From JAZGDL01 sp036477795 (GTDB lineage: Bacteria; Planctomycetota; Phycisphaerae; UBA1845): a stretch of DNA of 7,581 nucleotides. Shown here piece after piece: positions 5,754 through 7,581 of this stretch (positions are counted from its first letter, which is position 1; each line of letters starts with the position of its first letter). The translations under genes were made by a program, and so were the position numbers. The stretch spans positions 1 to 7,581 of the forward strand of contig JAZGDL010000170.1 in NCBI GenBank assembly GCA_036477795.1, given 5' to 3'. Below the pieces are notes generated by a model. That model did no database searches and was not told the DNA's origin. It worked only from the letters and a program-made list of their open reading frames with translations.

Positions 5754-5824
5754 GTGGGACAGGCTTTCCAGCCTGTCGAACCAGCCTGAGTGGCTGAAAA
5801 GACCCACTGGAAAGTCGGTCCCAC
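5754..5824. repeat. Paired REP-like palindrome, element 4 (GTGG type)
   Basis: The left hairpin at 5758-5777 has a perfect 8-bp stem GACAGGCT around TTCC. The right hairpin at 5801-5820 is a diverged copy in inverse orientation, with seven of eight pairs kept. GTGG precedes the left stem (5754-5757), and CCAC follows the right one (5821-5824). The arms also pair with each other over 5753-5771 and 5807-5825 with two mismatches. A further small stem (AAGTCGG/CCGACTT) reaches 5838, close to the following gene. The stretch 5631-5752 between elements 3 and 4 shows nothing recognisable. Confidence 0.8.
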
Positions 5825-5878
5825 AGAAAAGCCGACTTATACACACGAGTGGCTAATCGCCGAGTGGTGGACGAATCT

Positions 5879-7360
5879 ATGGACGCTCTATTGATCGTGG
5901 CTCCATGGGGAGTCGAGGACGGACACCTGGCTAAGGGCACGGGCGGACGATACCCGCCGCTGGGCTTGCTCTACGTGGCTGGGATGTGTGAGTCTCGCGG
6001 GCACAGTGTCCGGGTCATCGACGCCATTGTCGAAGACAAATCCTACGAGGACATCGAGGCTTCCGTCCGCCAGCACCAGCCCCGGTTCGTGGGCCTGACG
6101 TCGGTCACTACCCAGATCCACAATACGCAGCGTGTGGCGGCGATGGTCAAGCGCGTCTCACCGGACTCCAAGGTGGTGGTCGGCGGTTCGCATGCCAGCG
6201 TGGTGCCGGCGGAGGTGATGCAAGACGCCAACATCGACTACGTCATCCGCGGAGAGGGCGAGTACAGCTTCACTCAACTGGTTGGCGACGAGCCCCTGGA
6301 GTCCATTCTGGGACTGTCCTACCGCAGCGGCGGCGGTCTTGGTCCGGTCCGGCACAACCCGGCCGGCGAACCGATCATGGACCTCGACGCCTTGCCCATG
6401 CCGGCTTATCACCTGACGCGGTTCGAGCTCTACAGGCCTTCGGTGGGATCCTACAAGCGGCTTCCAGCCATCGCCATGATGAGTACCCGCGGCTGCCCGG
6501 GCAAGTGCACTTTTTGCTCTTCCGCGGAGACCGCGTTGCGCACGCGATCATCCGAAAACATTGTCAACGAGATCGAGACCCTTCAGGGGCGTTACGGCGT
6601 CCGCGAGATCAACTTCTACGACGACACTTTCACCATCTTCAAAAACAACGTCGTCAGGTTCTGCGATCTTGTAGTCGAGCGCGGAATTGACCTGACCTGG
6701 TCCTGCTTCGCCCGGGTTGACTGTGTAAGCAAGTCGCTTTTGAAGAAGATGCGGGCCGCCGGTTGTCACCAGATCCTATACGGGGTGGAGTCGGCTGATC
6801 CGCTGATCCTCAAGAACATCGGCAAGGACATCGACCTGGAGCGCACCCGCACGGCAGTTCGTATGACCCGGAAGGCGGGGATCGGCGTCCGGTGCACCTT
6901 CATGTTCGGCAACCCCGGCGAAACGGTGCAGTCCATGCGCCGCACCATCGACTTCGCCAAAGAGCTGAACCCCGACATCGCCATGTTCAACATCACCGCG
7001 CCGATTCCCGGCACCAAGCTGTACGACTGGGCCAAGCGCAACGGACACCTGCTGACCGACGACTGGCGCGACTACGACGCAGCCAAGGTGATCATGGAAC
7101 TGCCCACGGTCTCCAACGACGAAGTCAACCGCATGTATCGCACTGCCTACCACGAGTTTTATCTCCGGCCCAGGTATCTGCTCAAACGGTTGATGCGCAT
7201 GCGGAATCTGGAGGACGTCAAGATGAGCCTGCGGGCCATTCATTCGATTCTGACCGTCCGCACCACCAACCCGATATCCAAGCTACGGAAGCGCGGCCGG
7301 CGCGACGTGCAGGAACTCTCATTGCCGGTGCTGGTTCCTGCGGCGGCGGACGTTTGCTGA
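5879..7360 (+). CDS. Cobalamin-binding-domain radical SAM protein (class B type), second copy
   Basis: The 493-residue enzyme has the same layout as the one at 3794-5284. Residues about 1-140 form the cobalamin-binding Rossmann domain (MDALLIVAPWG, PPLGLLYVAGMCE, VVVGGSHASVVP, DYVIRGEGEYSF), again without a DxHxxG motif. The radical SAM core has TRGCPGKCTFC with cluster cysteines 206, 210 and 213. It is followed by INFYDDTFTIF (about 244-254), LYGVESAD (300-307) and FGNPGET (343-349). The C-terminus contains the aromatic/basic EFYLRPRYLLKRLMRMR stretch seen in many B12-radical SAM proteins acting on lipids or surface molecules. I chose the ATG at 5879 because family similarity starts there and GGTGG lies 8 nt upstream. 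The in-frame GTG at 5849 has no ribosome site and sits 11 nt from a palindrome stem. The reaction may be methylation or a ring rearrangement; the substrate is unknown. An intrinsic terminator follows directly. Confidence 0.92.
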   Translation: MDALLIVAPWGVEDGHLAKGTGGRYPPLGLLYVAGMCESRGHSVRVIDAIVEDKSYEDIEASVRQHQPRFVGLTSVTTQIHNTQRVAAMVKRVSPDSKVVVGGSHASVVPAEVMQDANIDYVIRGEGEYSFTQLVGDEPLESILGLSYRSGGGLGPVRHNPAGEPIMDLDALPMPAYHLTRFELYRPSVGSYKRLPAIAMMSTRGCPGKCTFCSSAETALRTRSSENIVNEIETLQGRYGVREINFYDDTFTIFKNNVVRFCDLVVERGIDLTWSCFARVDCVSKSLLKKMRAAGCHQILYGVESADPLILKNIGKDIDLERTRTAVRMTRKAGIGVRCTFMFGNPGETVQSMRRTIDFAKELNPDIAMFNITAPIPGTKLYDWAKRNGHLLTDDWRDYDAAKVIMELPTVSNDEVNRMYRTAYHEFYLRPRYLLKRLMRMRNLEDVKMSLRAIHSILTVRTTNPISKLRKRGRRDVQELSLPVLVPAAADVC

Positions 7361-7362
7361 TC

Positions 7363-7394
7363 AAGCCCACGGATTGCAGTCCGTGGGCTTTTTT
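7363..7394 (+). terminator. Intrinsic (Rho-independent) terminator
   Basis: A perfect 11-bp stem AAGCCCACGGA / TCCGTGGGCTT (7363-7373 and 7380-7390) has a 6-nt loop and is followed by a run of six T (7389-7394). It begins two bases after the stop codon of the second radical SAM gene, so it should end that transcript and insulate the next gene. Confidence 0.93.
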
Positions 7395-7424
7395 CCGACG
7401 ACCTTCAAACAAGTTGTGAGATCG

Positions 7425-7581
7425 ATGGTGCAGGCTGTTTATGCGGGATGCTTGCTGATCATCGCGATCACCTGGTTGGCCGGGTGGCGGATCGGTCGCC
7501 GTTGGACCGGGGCTTGCGGCGTCACCGAGAGGGCCGGCCTGTGGAGTCTGGCCTGTGTGTTGCCGACGGCCGGGCTGATTC
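7425..7581 (+). CDS. Start of a polytopic membrane protein (truncated by window end)
   Basis: An ATG at 7425 opens a frame that stays open to the window end, giving 52 residues beginning MVQAVYAGCLLIIAITW. Residues 4-21 form a hydrophobic segment, followed by a basic turn (RIGRRW), which fits a cytoplasmic loop by the positive-inside rule. A second hydrophobic segment starts near residue 38 (GLWSLACVLPTAGLI). GTGAG lies 4 nt upstream as a modest ribosome site, and a GTG at 7428 is an alternative start. The hydrophobic-basic-ERxGL order recalls the N-termini of membrane glycosyltransferases and polymerases, but the fragment is too short to name. It follows a strong terminator, so it is probably transcribed separately. 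Confidence 0.6.
   Translation, partial: MVQAVYAGCLLIIAITWLAGWRIGRRWTGACGVTERAGLWSLACVLPTAGLI

Overview
This window looks like a GC-rich bacterial chromosome segment, most likely from a planctomycete (Planctomycetota, perhaps Phycisphaerae-like). That assignment is an inference. It rests on the secreted protein ending in dockerin-like EF-hand loops, the short cytoplasmic zinc-ribbon protein with a tail anchor, the heptamer and octamer microsatellites beside housekeeping genes, and the dense intergenic palindromes. No rRNA, tRNA or CRISPR array is visible.

Left part (1-1111, + strand): the 3' end of a shikimate dehydrogenase gene (aroE) is followed by shikimate kinase (aroK), two consecutive steps of the shikimate pathway. 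Two ordered microsatellite arrays (eight 8-bp units, then eight 7-bp units) lie between them, and the second ends directly at the aroK ribosome binding site.

Middle (1155-3493, - strand): a secreted protein of unknown function has a signal peptide and a C-terminal pair of calcium-binding loops. A decayed copy of its own 5' end lies just beyond its stop codon, a trace of tandem duplication. Upstream of it is a two-zinc-ribbon, GYF_2-like, single-pass membrane protein.

Right part (3536-7394, + strand): an apparent unit encodes a cobalamin-binding radical SAM enzyme, a single-cluster ferredoxin overlapping it by 11 nt, and a second cobalamin-binding radical SAM enzyme. A strong intrinsic terminator closes it. 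The ferredoxin could supply electrons to one or both radical SAM enzymes. The substrate cannot be told from the window. A truncated gene for a membrane protein starts after the terminator.

The most striking non-coding signal is a set of four palindromic elements around the radical SAM genes (3540-3638, 3649-3711, 5533-5605, 5754-5824). Each consists of two facing hairpins, and in all eight halves the hairpin is immediately preceded by the tetranucleotide GTRG (GTGG or GTAG). The sequences differ between elements but the architecture is the same. Differences between the two arms of an element are largely compensatory base-pair changes. This matches the layout of paired REP sequences mobilised by RAYT (Y1) transposases. 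One element is also flanked by an exact 16-bp direct repeat that includes the ferredoxin stop codon.
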